Assembly: GCA_020692215.1 (NCBI GenBank) | Contig: JAIMKW010000005.1 | Span: forward strand, 62,001-126,000 | DNA length: 64,000 bases | Direction: 5' to 3' | Source of the DNA: Sandarakinorhabdus sp. | Lineage (GTDB): Bacteria; Pseudomonadota; Alphaproteobacteria; Sphingomonadales; Sphingomonadaceae | Shown: piece after piece, positions 30,898 through 39,762 of the stretch | Layout of the letters: every line of letters starts with the position of its first letter | Position numbering within the stretch: the stretch's first letter is position 1 | Position numbers and translations under genes: made by a program | The notes under the pieces: generated by a model | Told to the model about the DNA's origin: nothing | Databases searched by the model: none | Seen by the model: the letters and a program-made list of their open reading frames with translations, nothing else

Positions 30898-31119
30898 ATG
30901 GGGAAGCCGCCCCCTATCTCCAACCGGGTGCGCCTGCACCGCATGCTGGCCGGCGACATGACACAGGCCGAACTGGGCGAGGCCGTGGGCGTGACCCGCC
31001 ACACCATCATCGCCATCGAACAGGGCCGCTACTCGCCCAGCCTGGAAACCGCCTTCCGAATCGCACGGCTTTTCGACGTGGGCGTGGAAGATGTGTTCGG
31101 CTGGGAGGAGCAGCCGTGA
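30898..31119 (+). CDS. Small XRE-family transcriptional regulator
   Basis: A 73-residue protein that is almost only a helix-turn-helix domain: NRVRLHRMLAGDMTQAELGEAVGVTRHTIIAIEQGRYSPSL, shown here in parts, is MTQAELGEAVGVTR then HTIIAIEQGRYSPS. It ends with the acidic tail VGVEDVFGWEEQP, typical of the short YdzF-like regulators. It lies one base after the membrane protein gene and probably represses its own operon at the GTTGAA/TTCAAC palindrome. Hairpin copy C follows 57 bp downstream. Confidence 0.88.
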   Translation: MGKPPPISNRVRLHRMLAGDMTQAELGEAVGVTRHTIIAIEQGRYSPSLETAFRIARLFDVGVEDVFGWEEQP

Positions 31120-31422
31120 TCGGGCGCGACACGGCATGGGCGCGCTGACGCCGGCGGCCTGGGTGGTGGGTTTGTTGCCTCGGGCGGGCAGGGGCATAAT
31201 GCCCCTGCACCCACCGAACATGCGTGCGCTGGTGTCTGCTTTGCGCTTCAATCCGGTCGTTCAGAAGCGCTTAGGCGGTGCCCGAAAGCGGACATTTCCG
31301 GCAGCAATGCTTTAGATGCTGTTGGGCCTCCTTAACCCGAACTGCACCAAAGTTCCCTTGCTGGTGTTGGCAATTCTAGGGTAACTGCCTCTACTTTAGT
31401 TGCGGTTCAGTAGGGGGCAAAG
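31120..31422. other. Non-coding region before the vWA/PP2C/kinase cassette
   Basis: Contains hairpin copy C near its left end. The rest holds no convincing gene. The base composition falls from about 31250 onward, marking the left edge of the atypical cassette. A weak promoter-like TTGGCA (31367-31372) with TACTTT (31392-31397) lies ahead of the first cassette gene, spacing 19 bp, so confidence is low. The segment TGCCCGAAAGCGGACATTTCC near 31280 resembles short intergenic motifs seen in sphingomonads but could not be verified. Confidence 0.5.
31177..31215 (+). repeat. Interspersed 39-bp hairpin element, copy C
   Basis: Reads GCCTCGGGCGGG, CAGGGG, centre CATAATG, CCCCTG, CACCCACC. The arms pair perfectly over 10 bp around a single A (31188-31208). 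It follows the XRE gene in the same direction and forms the left member of the inverted pair that brackets the vWA/PP2C/kinase cassette. Confidence 0.88.
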
Positions 31423-32100
31423 GTGAGCGAACTCGATCAGGTTCCATTCGGTGGGGTGGAGTTTGCGGACAATCCCGAACCGCGCTGCCCTTGTCTCCTC
31501 ATCCTCGACAACTCCGGTTCGATGTCCGGCGCGAAAATCGCCCAGCTGAATGTCGGGCTGAAGACCTTCGAGGAGGAGTTGAAGGGAGACGGAATCGCGG
31601 CCAAGAGGGTAGAAGTCGCCGTCGTCAGCTTCGGGCCGGTGCAGGAGGTGCAATCCTTCGTTACCGCTGACGCGTTCTATCCTCCGCATCTGGATGCACG
31701 AGCTGACACTCCCATGGGCGGAGCCATCTTGCATGGCATCAAGATGTTGAGCGAACGAAAGGCGGTTTATCGCGCCAACGGCATTAGCTTTTACCGGCCG
31801 TGGATCTTTCTGATCACCGATGGAGCACCGACCGATAGTATCGCGGCGGCGGCTGCGGCGGTACACGAGGGAGAAGCGAACAAGGCCTTTTCCTTCTTTG
31901 CAGTCGGAGTCGAGGGCGCCGACATGGAACAATTGAAGCAGATTTCCGTCAAGGATCCGCTCAAGTTGAGCGGATTGTCTTTCCGGGAGCTTTTCACATG
32001 GCTTTCTAACTCGCTTGGCAGCGTGTCACGATCGCAGCCCGGCGAACAGGTGCCGCTCGATAACCCGGCGGCTCCGAACGGTTGGGCTACGATCGGCTGA
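31423..32100 (+). CDS. vWA-domain protein, TerY/YegL type
   Basis: A 225-residue cytosolic von Willebrand factor A protein. The metal-ion-dependent adhesion site is complete: DNSGS near residues 29-33, the threonine in ADTPMGGAI near 92, and the aspartate in ITDGAPTD near 131. It is homologous in type to E. coli YegL and to TerY of tellurite-resistance clusters. Proteins of this class act as metal-dependent docking partners. It opens a three-gene set with a PP2C phosphatase and a kinase, the same trio as E. coli yegL-yegK-yegI (the TerY-P triad), so it may be scaffold or substrate of that phosphorylation switch. The start is GTG at 31423 after GGGGGC. Composition is less GC-rich than the neighbourhood. 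Confidence 0.85.
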   Translation: MSELDQVPFGGVEFADNPEPRCPCLLILDNSGSMSGAKIAQLNVGLKTFEEELKGDGIAAKRVEVAVVSFGPVQEVQSFVTADAFYPPHLDARADTPMGGAILHGIKMLSERKAVYRANGISFYRPWIFLITDGAPTDSIAAAAAAVHEGEANKAFSFFAVGVEGADMEQLKQISVKDPLKLSGLSFRELFTWLSNSLGSVSRSQPGEQVPLDNPAAPNGWATIG

Positions 32101-32119
32101 ACAGTCAGTGTGGAGATAC

Positions 32120-32851
32120 ATGACGGCGTCCGTCGCCGGCACTTCTCATGTGCGCGTTGGCGCCGGCTGCCAAGATGCGCACCGCATCTTGATCGATGAA
32201 ACGTCTGGCACCCTCATTGTTGCGGTCGCAGACGGGGCTGGCAGTGCCGCCCGAGCCGCCGAGGGAGCTGAACTGGCAACCGAGGTCGCCGCGGCAACCT
32301 TGCTGGCAGCCGCGCAATCCGGTGATCTGAACGGCGATACGATGACGCGTGCCTTCGCCAATGCGCGTGATGCTGTCTTTGCGCATGCGTACGAAAGTGG
32401 CGCCCCGGCTCGCGAGTTCGCGTCAACGCTGCTTGTACTGGCCGTCACCGCGACCGGCGGTTTCGCCGCGCAGATCGGCGATGGGTTGATCGCCGTTCGC
32501 GACCATGATGATTGGGCCTGGGTGATCTGGCCGCAGCGCGGCGAGTACGCCAATATGACGCGCTTCCTTGTCGAGGAAGATGCGCTCGACCGCGCCGAAT
32601 TTGTGTCGGTAGGGCCGGCTGTGCTTGAGGCCGCCCTGATGACGGACGGACTTGAGCCGTTGGCGCTGCATTATGCTTCGGAGAGCGTTCATAGCCCCTT
32701 CTTCGATGGAATGCTGCCACCGCTGCGAGCCTGGAACGGGACCGGCGAACATCCCGCGCTAAGCGCGCAGCTGTCAGCCTTCCTGCAATCTCCTCGAATC
32801 ACGGAGCGAGCAGATGATGACCTGACGCTCGTAATGGCGACGAGGGGCTGA
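32120..32851 (+). CDS. PP2C-type serine/threonine phosphatase, YegK/PphC type
   Basis: A 243-residue phosphatase of the PP2C fold. The metal-binding motifs are visible: GCQDAH near residue 17-22, VADGAGSA near 39, GDGLIAV near 116 and the C-terminal DDDLTLV near 232. It is short, lacking extra sensory domains, as in E. coli YegK (PphC), which dephosphorylates targets of the partner kinase. The ATG at 32120 has GGAG five bases upstream; a GTG 12 bases earlier is less likely. It lies 19 bp after the vWA gene and five bases before the kinase gene, so all three are one operon. Confidence 0.87.
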   Translation: MTASVAGTSHVRVGAGCQDAHRILIDETSGTLIVAVADGAGSAARAAEGAELATEVAAATLLAAAQSGDLNGDTMTRAFANARDAVFAHAYESGAPAREFASTLLVLAVTATGGFAAQIGDGLIAVRDHDDWAWVIWPQRGEYANMTRFLVEEDALDRAEFVSVGPAVLEAALMTDGLEPLALHYASESVHSPFFDGMLPPLRAWNGTGEHPALSAQLSAFLQSPRITERADDDLTLVMATRG

Positions 32852-32856
32852 GAGCC

Positions 32857-34782
32857 GTGGCATCATTTCGTTCCGCAACTTCTACTCAGGCCTATGCGCT
32901 CGGCCCTGAGCTGGCGCGCGGGGGAGAGGGTGCCATCCACCTCGTCGAAGGCTTCAAGGACTTGGTCGCAAAGGTGTACCTGAAGCCACCTGAGCCTGCA
33001 AAAGCCGAGAAAATTAGGGCCATGACAGCTGTGGCTAATGCCGAGCTGCTCAAGATCGCTGCCTGGCCGCAAGACGGTTTGCTCGGTCGCGACGGAAAAC
33101 TGGTCGGGTTCGTAATGCCGCGCATTGGATCGAGGAGCGATGCCCACGAATTATACAGTCCGCGCAGCAGAGCAACTAGCTTTCCTGAAGCGGATTTTCG
33201 CTTCCTCGTTCATGTCGCTGGAAATGTAGCACGCGCTTTCGCAACCTTGCATGCGGCCGGGCACATAATTGGCGATGTAAATCATGGACATATGCTGGTC
33301 GGCGGTGATGGCCGTGTCGTGATGATTGATGCGGACTCATTCCAGGTCAGCGTTGCTGGCAAGCTCTACACTTGCGACGTCGGCGTGCCGCTTTTTACTG
33401 CCCCGGAGTTACAGAACCGACCCTTTCGTGGCCTGCAGCGGACACCGGACCACGACTCTTTCGGCCTTGCCGTCATGATTTTTCACCTGCTGATGATGGG
33501 GCGACATCCGTTCGCAGGCGTGTGGCAAGGCACGGGCGATATGCCTATCGAACGGGCGATCGTCGAGCGCCGGTACGCGTACGGTGCAGGCGCTGCCCAA
33601 CGCCAGATGAAGCCGCCGCCCGGTACGGCACCAGTGGCGAGCTTCGGGCCAGCGATCGAGGCATTGTTCGAGCGCGCCTTTGCAAAAGCTGGTTCCCGTC
33701 CAACAGCTCGCGCCTGGGTTGATGTGCTGGAGGCTCTGAAGCGTGGCCTCGTAAAGTGCGGAAGCAACGACGCCCACTTTCATGCGAGCCACGTAGGGAG
33801 CTGTCCTTGGTGCCCAATCGAGCGGGCGACCGGTGTTCGGCTGTTCGGGACCAAGCTTTCGACGACTGCGGCGCTCGAATTGCCGATCGACATCGGAATT
33901 CTGTGGTCGCGGATTATGCAGACTTCGCCTCCTCCTCCCGATCCGCCGATCCCCTCAACGGCCGCGTGGTCTCCGCCCGTTGGCGTAGATCTTCCGAACC
34001 TATGGCCTAAACGATTGAGGAAGGGTGGGTCCCTGTTCATGGCGGCCGCGACGGTCGCGGCTTGCAACACGGTGCTTGGGGATGACATCCCTGCGCTGGC
34101 GTATCTTGGCATCCTCGCGGCCGCCTATTCCTTATGGCCGCGTCCCGATTGCGCCAAGCTCGCGGCTGCCACCGCCGAGATAAAGCTGAAGCAAGCCAGA
34201 TACGAAACGCTAAAGAAACAATGGGGATCGGAAGCCAGCACAGTTGCCTTCCACACACTTAAACAGCAGCTCGAAATGGCGCACTCTCAGCTGAAGGGAC
34301 TGCCCGCTGAGCGAACGAGACTGTTGGACGAGTTGCAGCGCGGACAGGAAAAGATACAACGACGCAAGTACCTTGAACGCTTCCGTATCCGCAACGCGAC
34401 GATCCCCGATATAGGACCAAGTCGCCGCGCGACTCTCGCGGCATTCGGCATTGAAACGGCATGGGACATCAAGCAAGGTGCTATCCACCGCATTCCAGGC
34501 TTCGGACCTGTATTGGTTAGCAATTTGATGGAGTTTCGGAGGGCACATGAAGCAAACTTTCGCTTCAATCCTGCTTTGCCCATCGATCCGGCCGATATCG
34601 CTCAGATTGATGCACAGTTGCGCCGTCGCCAGGGCGAACTTGTCGAGCAATTGCGGAGTGGCGCTGGCAAGCTCTCCTCGCTGAGCACCGACGTGCCAAG
34701 CGCGCGAGCACGCTTGCTGCCGCTCATGCAACAGGCGTGGGATGAAGTTCAGATTGCGACTTTAAAACAGGCGGCAGCGTAG
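32857..34782 (+). CDS. Protein kinase with helix-hairpin-helix domain, YegI type (COG4248)
   Basis: A 641-residue kinase-like protein, nearly the length of E. coli YegI. Order: glycine-rich loop LARGGEG (19-25), the lysine of VAK (K39), a catalytic loop IIGDVNHGHM (D140), a DAD motif replacing DFG (158-160), APE (182-184), a possible zinc site (C301, H307, H309, C316, C319), two hydrophobic helices (390-408, 411-427), a coiled coil (435-505), and a helix-hairpin-helix pair (515-560, IPDIGPSRR and IPGFGPVLVSNL). The catalytic loop lacks the usual lysine (N142) and asparagine (H145), which this family tends to alter. It would phosphorylate a partner that the PP2C protein dephosphorylates, perhaps linked to nucleic acid through the hairpin domain; that link is inferred. 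Confidence 0.85.
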   Translation: MASFRSATSTQAYALGPELARGGEGAIHLVEGFKDLVAKVYLKPPEPAKAEKIRAMTAVANAELLKIAAWPQDGLLGRDGKLVGFVMPRIGSRSDAHELYSPRSRATSFPEADFRFLVHVAGNVARAFATLHAAGHIIGDVNHGHMLVGGDGRVVMIDADSFQVSVAGKLYTCDVGVPLFTAPELQNRPFRGLQRTPDHDSFGLAVMIFHLLMMGRHPFAGVWQGTGDMPIERAIVERRYAYGAGAAQRQMKPPPGTAPVASFGPAIEALFERAFAKAGSRPTARAWVDVLEALKRGLVKCGSNDAHFHASHVGSCPWCPIERATGVRLFGTKLSTTAALELPIDIGILWSRIMQTSPPPPDPPIPSTAAWSPPVGVDLPNLWPKRLRKGGSLFMAAATVAACNTVLGDDIPALAYLGILAAAYSLWPRPDCAKLAAATAEIKLKQARYETLKKQWGSEASTVAFHTLKQQLEMAHSQLKGLPAERTRLLDELQRGQEKIQRRKYLERFRIRNATIPDIGPSRRATLAAFGIETAWDIKQGAIHRIPGFGPVLVSNLMEFRRAHEANFRFNPALPIDPADIAQIDAQLRRRQGELVEQLRSGAGKLSSLSTDVPSARARLLPLMQQAWDEVQIATLKQAAA

Positions 34783-35022
34783 CCGGTAGACCGCCTTGCC
34801 ATACGAACTGGCTCTGGACCTCACCGGAAAGGGCGGCAGCAGAAGGCTTGAGCTAATTCATGTAGCGTCCGCTATGTTGTCTCTCGAGACGCAGAGCCGT
34901 CATTCCGCAACCGGCCCCCAACCTGCCGGTGGTTACATTGGCAAATGAATGTCAGTTTTGGGGGTGCAGGGGATACGATCCCCTGCCCGCCGGAGGCGGT
35001 CTTTCTTTCCCATCCTCGACTA
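34783..35022. other. Non-coding region after the kinase gene
   Basis: 240 bp with no supported gene. Hairpin copy D lies near its right end, 25 bp downstream of the J-domain gene's stop. The left part is of the same less GC-rich type as the cassette; the change back to high GC comes at copy D. Confidence 0.6.
34959..34997 (-). repeat. Interspersed 39-bp hairpin element, copy D
   Basis: Read on the minus strand: GCCTCCGGCGGG, CAGGGG, centre ATCGTAT, CCCCTG, CACCCCCA. Arms span 34966-34986 (9 bp each, three-base loop). It follows the J-domain gene in that gene's direction and is the right member of the inverted pair around the vWA/PP2C/kinase cassette. Confidence 0.88.
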
Positions 35023-35595
35023 TCAACCCCGCTTGAAGGCGGGGCTGGATTCGAGGTGGGTGTGGGCTTCGGTGAGGGCCTGGAAGCGGGCTTCGTGTTC
35101 GCGGCTGCCCTGGTTGGCGTCGGGGTGGTAGCGGCGGGCCAGGGTTCGGTATCTGGCCTTGATTTCGGGCAGCGTGGCGGTTTCGGGGAGGCCGAGTTTG
35201 GCGAGCGCCTGGCGGTCTTCTCGGGAGAGGCGGGGGGATTTGGGTTCGCGGGGGGCGGTGGCGGTTTTCCAGCGCAGGATGCTGAGCAGGTCTTCCACCC
35301 GGTCTGGCCCATCCTGTTTGGCGTTGTGGGCGAAGGCGCGGGTTTCGCGGTCCCAGCTGGGGTAGGGGGTCTGGGCCTGGAAGATGGCGTCTTGATCCAT
35401 GCCTTCGAAATAGTTCCAGCCGGCGTTGAAGGCGCGGACGTGATCGAGGCAGAAATATTGCCATTGCGGCGGGCCGGATGGCGGGGCGAGTGCGCTTCCG
35501 GGGCGGTGGAGGGGTGCGCGATAGTCTCCGGCGAGCGGACAGCCCGGGTGGGCGCAGGGGCGATCCCCGGGATAGGCTCCGCCTTTCGGTCTCAT
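35023..35595 (-). CDS. J-domain protein with N-terminal cysteine motif
   Basis: A 190-residue co-chaperone-like protein whose J domain lies at the C-terminus (about 133-185), with the HPD triad at 157-159 in RRYHPDANQ. The N-terminal half has C14, C19, C49 and H52 in CAHPGCP and FCLDHV, a plausible zinc site, and an aromatic segment (DHVRAFNAGWNYFEGM) found in alphaproteobacterial members of this group. It should stimulate a DnaK-type ATPase for a specific client. The start ATG at 35595 (MRPKGGAYPG) is preferred over longer frames. It is divergent from bolA with an 81-bp gap, a common arrangement in this group. Confidence 0.85.
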   Translation of the reverse strand: MRPKGGAYPGDRPCAHPGCPLAGDYRAPLHRPGSALAPPSGPPQWQYFCLDHVRAFNAGWNYFEGMDQDAIFQAQTPYPSWDRETRAFAHNAKQDGPDRVEDLLSILRWKTATAPREPKSPRLSREDRQALAKLGLPETATLPEIKARYRTLARRYHPDANQGSREHEARFQALTEAHTHLESSPAFKRG

Positions 35596-35676
35596 GATGG
35601 GGTGCGCTTGCTTTCCGGTGGGTGTTGGGCCGACGGTGGCATATAGGGATGCGATTGGAAGATTGGGAGCGGGCAG

Positions 35677-35946
35677 ATGGGCGCGGTGCGGGACGAGATT
35701 GAATTGCGGCTGCGGGAGAATTTTCACCCGACGGCGCTGGTGGTGAGCGACGACAGCGATTCGCATGTGGGCCATGCCGGGCATGATGGCGCAGGCGAGA
35801 GCCATTTTTCGGTGGAGGTGGAAAGCGCGCTGTTTGCGGGCATGAGCCGGGTGGAGCGGCAGCGGGCGGTGAACCGGGCCTTGGCGGATTTGCTGGAGGG
35901 GCAGGTGCATGCGTTGGTGATCAAGGCGCGGGCGCCCGGAGACTGA
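35677..35946 (+). CDS. BolA-family protein
   Basis: An 89-residue protein of the BolA fold, with the core [31 protein letters not shown] shown here in part: HFSVEVES then [14 protein letters not shown]. BolA proteins partner monothiol glutaredoxins in iron-sulfur trafficking and affect cell shape. The insert [15 protein letters not shown] carries three histidines in the loop that holds the glutaredoxin-facing ligand. It is divergent from the J-domain gene and 109 bp ahead of the mutase gene. Confidence 0.9.
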   Translation: MGAVRDEIELRLRENFHPTALVVSDDSDSHVGHAGHDGAGESHFSVEVESALFAGMSRVERQRAVNRALADLLEGQVHALVIKARAPGD

Positions 35947-36055
35947 AAGACAGGCGGGAACAAGCCGGGCTTTGGCCTGGGCACCTGCCCAAAGCGACAT
36001 TGACAGCGATTGTGTGCAGGCTTCATTCGCCGGGGTGCAACGAAAGGCATGGGAT

Positions 36056-38215
36056 ATGGCAGACGAAACCCCCGAAATGGGCAGGCCGACGCTGGCTGAC
36101 TGGAAGGCGCTGGCCGAAAAAGAGGTGAAGGGCCGCGACCTGACCTGGCGCACGCCCGAAGGGATCGATGTGAAGCCGCTGTACACGGCGGAAGACCTGC
36201 CGACGCTGCCGCCGGGGTTGCCGGGCTTTGCGCCCTATACGCGCGGTGTGCGGGCTTCGATGTATGCCGGGCGGCCCTGGACCATTCGCCAGTATGCGGG
36301 CTTTTCGACGGCGGAGGAGTCGAACGCCTTTTACCGGCGCAATCTGGCGGGCGGGCAGAAGGGCTTGTCGGTTGCGTTCGATCTGGCGACGCACCGGGGC
36401 TATGACAGCGACCATCCGCGGGTGACCGGCGATGTGGGCAAGGCCGGTGTGGCGATCGACAGCGTGGAGGACATGAAGATCCTGTTCGACGGGATCCCGC
36501 TGGACAAGATGAGCGTTTCGATGACGATGAACGGCGCGGTGCTGCCGTGCCTGGCCTTTTACATTGTGGCCGCCGAGGAGCAGGGCGTGCCGGCCGCGAA
36601 GCTGGACGGAACCATCCAGAACGACATTCTGAAGGAGTTCATGGTTCGCAACACCTATATCTATCCGCCCGAGCCTTCGATGCGGATCGTGGCGGACATC
36701 ATTGCCTATACATCGAAGGAGATGCCGAAGTTCAACTCCATTTCGATCAGCGGCTATCATATGCAGGAAGCCGGTGCGACGGCGGTGCAGGAACTGGCCT
36801 TCACGCTGGCCGACGGGATGGAGTATGTGCGCGCGGCCCAAGCCCAGGGGCTGGATGTGGACGCCTTTGCGGGGCGGCTGAGCTTTTTCTTCGCGATCGG
36901 CATGAACCTGTTCATGGAAGTGGCGAAGCTAAGGGCGGCGCGGCTGTTGTGGAGCGGGATCATGCAGGGCTTTGGGGCGAAAGACCCCAAGAGCTGGATG
37001 CTGCGCACCCACTGCCAGACATCGGGCGTTTCGCTGCAGGAGCGCGACCCATACAACAATGTGATCCGCACAACGGTGGAAGCGCTTGCCGCGGCGCTGG
37101 GCGGTACGCAGAGCCTGCACACCAATGCGCTGGACGAAGCGATTGCGCTGCCGACCGACTTTTCCGCGAGGATTGCGCGCAACACGCAGCTGGTGCTGCA
37201 GGAAGAGACGGGGATCTGCCAGGTCGTCGATCCTTTGGGCGGGTCTTATTATGTGGAGGCGCTGACGCAGGAGCTGGCGACCAAGGCGTGGGAGCTGATC
37301 CAGCATGTGGAGGGCATGGGCGGCATGACCAGGGCCGTGCAGACCGGTTGGCCCAAGCTGGAGATCGAGAAGGCGGCGGCGGAAAAGCAGGGGGGAATCG
37401 ACGCTGGCGAGACGGTGATCGTGGGGGTGAACCGCTACAAGCCCGCGAACGACGACACGCCCGAGCTGCTGCTGGTGGACAACAAGGCGGTGCGGGATTC
37501 GCAGATCGCGCGGCTGGCGACGATTCGCCGGACGCGCGATGGAGCCAAGGTGGAGGCTGCGTTGAACGCGCTTCGCGAGGGCGCGAAGGGCAAGGCCAAT
37601 CTGCTGGCGCTGGCGGTGGACGCAGCGCGGGTGCGGGCGACCCTGGGCGAGATCTCCGACGCGCTGGAAGATGTGTTCGGCCGGCATGTGGCCGACGTGA
37701 AGACGGTGACGGGGATTTATGGCCCGCGGCTGGCGAAGGACCCGCTGGCAATTCTGGTGAAGGATGGCGTGAAGGCCGTTTCGGCGCGGATGGGCCGGGC
37801 ACCGCGGGTGCTGGTGGTGAAGATGGGGCAGGATGGGCATGACCGGGGGGCGAAGGTTGTTGCCTCGGCCTATGCCGACCTGGGCTTCGAGGTGATGGTG
37901 GGGCCGCTGTTCCAGACGGCGGACGAGGCCGCGAAGCTGGCGGTTTCATTCGGCGCGGATGTGGTGGGCGCATCGTCTCTGGCGGCGGGGCACATGACTT
38001 TGGTGCCCGACCTGATCGCGGCGCTGAAGGCAGCCGGGCGGGGCGATATCAAGGTGGTGGCAGGCGGCGTGATCCCGGCGCCGGACTATGAGTTTTTGCG
38101 GGAAAAGGGCGTGCAGGCGATCTTTGGACCGGGAACCAATGTGGTGGAGGCCGCGGCCGAGCTGCTGCGGCTGCTGGGGCACAATATGCCGCCGCTGGAT
38201 GAGGCTGCTGAATAA
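36056..38215 (+). CDS. scpA: Methylmalonyl-CoA mutase, large subunit (single-chain type)
   Basis: Adenosylcobalamin-dependent isomerase converting methylmalonyl-CoA to succinyl-CoA in propionate breakdown. The 719-residue protein has the N-terminal TIM-barrel substrate domain ([40 protein letters not shown] in family order, key piece [14 protein letters not shown]) and the C-terminal B12-binding domain with the base-off motif DGHDRG (DxHxxG) near residue 595. Length is that of the self-sufficient catalytic chain. The ATG at 36056 opens [16 protein letters not shown]. No meaB chaperone or small subunit is adjacent. Confidence 0.96.
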   Translation: MADETPEMGRPTLADWKALAEKEVKGRDLTWRTPEGIDVKPLYTAEDLPTLPPGLPGFAPYTRGVRASMYAGRPWTIRQYAGFSTAEESNAFYRRNLAGGQKGLSVAFDLATHRGYDSDHPRVTGDVGKAGVAIDSVEDMKILFDGIPLDKMSVSMTMNGAVLPCLAFYIVAAEEQGVPAAKLDGTIQNDILKEFMVRNTYIYPPEPSMRIVADIIAYTSKEMPKFNSISISGYHMQEAGATAVQELAFTLADGMEYVRAAQAQGLDVDAFAGRLSFFFAIGMNLFMEVAKLRAARLLWSGIMQGFGAKDPKSWMLRTHCQTSGVSLQERDPYNNVIRTTVEALAAALGGTQSLHTNALDEAIALPTDFSARIARNTQLVLQEETGICQVVDPLGGSYYVEALTQELATKAWELIQHVEGMGGMTRAVQTGWPKLEIEKAAAEKQGGIDAGETVIVGVNRYKPANDDTPELLLVDNKAVRDSQIARLATIRRTRDGAKVEAALNALREGAKGKANLLALAVDAARVRATLGEISDALEDVFGRHVADVKTVTGIYGPRLAKDPLAILVKDGVKAVSARMGRAPRVLVVKMGQDGHDRGAKVVASAYADLGFEVMVGPLFQTADEAAKLAVSFGADVVGASSLAAGHMTLVPDLIAALKAAGRGDIKVVAGGVIPAPDYEFLREKGVQAIFGPGTNVVEAAAELLRLLGHNMPPLDEAAE

Positions 38216-38306
38216 GTTGGTGCGGCGGAACCCTGGCGACATCCCGCGAACCGCAAGCCCGAATGCGCGCAGGCCGATGGGCCCAACCTGAACAAGGAAC
38301 CTGGAT

Positions 38307-39704
38307 TCAGATCGGGAACTGGCCGGGTTGGGTCTCGATGGTGATCCAGCGCGTCTCGGTGAAGCTGTCGATGCCCTGACGTCCGCCAAAACGGCCATGG
38401 CCCGATGCCCCGACGCCGCCGAATGGCATCTGGGGCTCGTCGTGGAGGGTCGGACCGTTGATGTGACAGATGCCCGAGTGGATGCGCCGCGCGACGGCCA
38501 GTCCCCGGACGATGTCGCGGGTGAAAACCGAGGCCGCGAGGCCATATTGGCTGTCGTTCGCAAGGTCGACCGCATGGTCGGTATCGCGGGCGCGGATGAT
38601 CGCGACGATCGGCCCGAAGCTCTCTTCGGTGTAGAGATTCATCGACGCCGTTACGCCATCGACCACGGTTGCAGGCATCAAGACGCTTTCGGCCTTTCCC
38701 CCGGCGGTGACCTTTGCGCCCTTGGCGGTGGCATCGTCGATCAGGCTGTTGACATGGCGGACGGTTCTTTCATCGACCACGGCTCCGAGCGGTGCCACGC
38801 CCTCGCGCGGGTCGCCGGCGGCAATGCTTGCAGCCTTGGCAGCGAATTTTTCTGCAAAGGCGTCGGCGATGGCATCGACGACGATGATCCGCTCCGTCGA
38901 CATGCAGACCTGGCCCTGGTTCATAAAAGCGCCGAAGGCTGCCGCCCTGACTGCCTCGTCCAGATCGGCGTCCTCCAGCACGATCAGTGGCGCCTTGCCA
39001 CCAAGTTCGAGCAGCACGGGCTTCAGGTGCTCGGCGGCGCGCCTCGCAACGATGCGACCTTTCTGCGTGCTGCCGGTGAAGTTGATGCGCTTGACTTCTG
39101 GCGCGTCGATCAGCGCACCGACAACCTCTCCGGCGTCGGCGGGCGCATTGGTCACCAGATTGACCACGCCATCGGGGAAGCCCGCGTCGGCAAAAGCCTC
39201 GATGATGAGTGCGTGCGTTTGCGGACAGGTCTCACTGGCCTTCATGATTACCGTATTGCCGCACGCCAGCGGCACGGCGATCGCGCGCACGCCCAGCACG
39301 ACCGGAGCGTTCCATGGCGCAATGCCGAGAATGACGCCGACCGGCTCTTTCAGTGCCAGGGCAATGCATCCCGGCTTGTCCGAAGGGATGACTTCACCGG
39401 CAATCTGGGTGGTGATCGCCGCTGCCTCGCGCACCACGTCGGCGGCAAGTTCGATGTTGAACATGGCAAAGCCAATGGTCGCGCCCGTTTCGGCCATCAT
39501 CGCCGCAGCAAAGGCCTCCCTGCGTGCCTCCAGCGCGTCCGCCGCCTTCATGAGAAGCGCGCGCCGCGCGCCCGGGCCGTGCGCTGCCCAGCCGGGGAAT
39601 GCGGCAGCAGCACGCGCAGCGATGGCCGGTATATCAGCCGCCGTCATCGCGGTGGCCGAGGATACGACCTCTCCGGTCAATGGACTTAGCCGTTTGAAAA
39701 GCAT
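38307..39704 (-). CDS. NAD(P)+-dependent aldehyde dehydrogenase
   Basis: A 465-residue aldehyde dehydrogenase, close in pattern to the salicylaldehyde/vanillin dehydrogenase group that oxidises aromatic aldehydes. The catalytic cysteine is in NQGQVCMSTERI, the general-base glutamate in LLELGGKAP, and the cofactor-binding INFTGSTQKGR is intact. The start ATG at 39704 has GGGAGA at ideal distance; an earlier ATG at 39749 is less likely. It lies 58 bp after the SLC13-type transporter gene on the same strand, so the transporter may import a carboxylate or aromatic acid on the same pathway. The exact substrate is inferred only. Confidence 0.87.
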   Translation of the reverse strand: MLFKRLSPLTGEVVSSATAMTAADIPAIAARAAAAFPGWAAHGPGARRALLMKAADALEARREAFAAAMMAETGATIGFAMFNIELAADVVREAAAITTQIAGEVIPSDKPGCIALALKEPVGVILGIAPWNAPVVLGVRAIAVPLACGNTVIMKASETCPQTHALIIEAFADAGFPDGVVNLVTNAPADAGEVVGALIDAPEVKRINFTGSTQKGRIVARRAAEHLKPVLLELGGKAPLIVLEDADLDEAVRAAAFGAFMNQGQVCMSTERIIVVDAIADAFAEKFAAKAASIAAGDPREGVAPLGAVVDERTVRHVNSLIDDATAKGAKVTAGGKAESVLMPATVVDGVTASMNLYTEESFGPIVAIIRARDTDHAVDLANDSQYGLAASVFTRDIVRGLAVARRIHSGICHINGPTLHDEPQMPFGGVGASGHGRFGGRQGIDSFTETRWITIETQPGQFPI

Positions 39705-39762
39705 GGAATATCTCCCTTGTCGCTCACCTTGCAAATTGCACTTCATCATGGCAATCGATCGA

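Noticed and set aside
31215..31422. tRNA or attachment site at the left edge of the cassette
   Set aside because: No cloverleaf or tRNA 3' end could be folded by eye, and no integrase gene is nearby.
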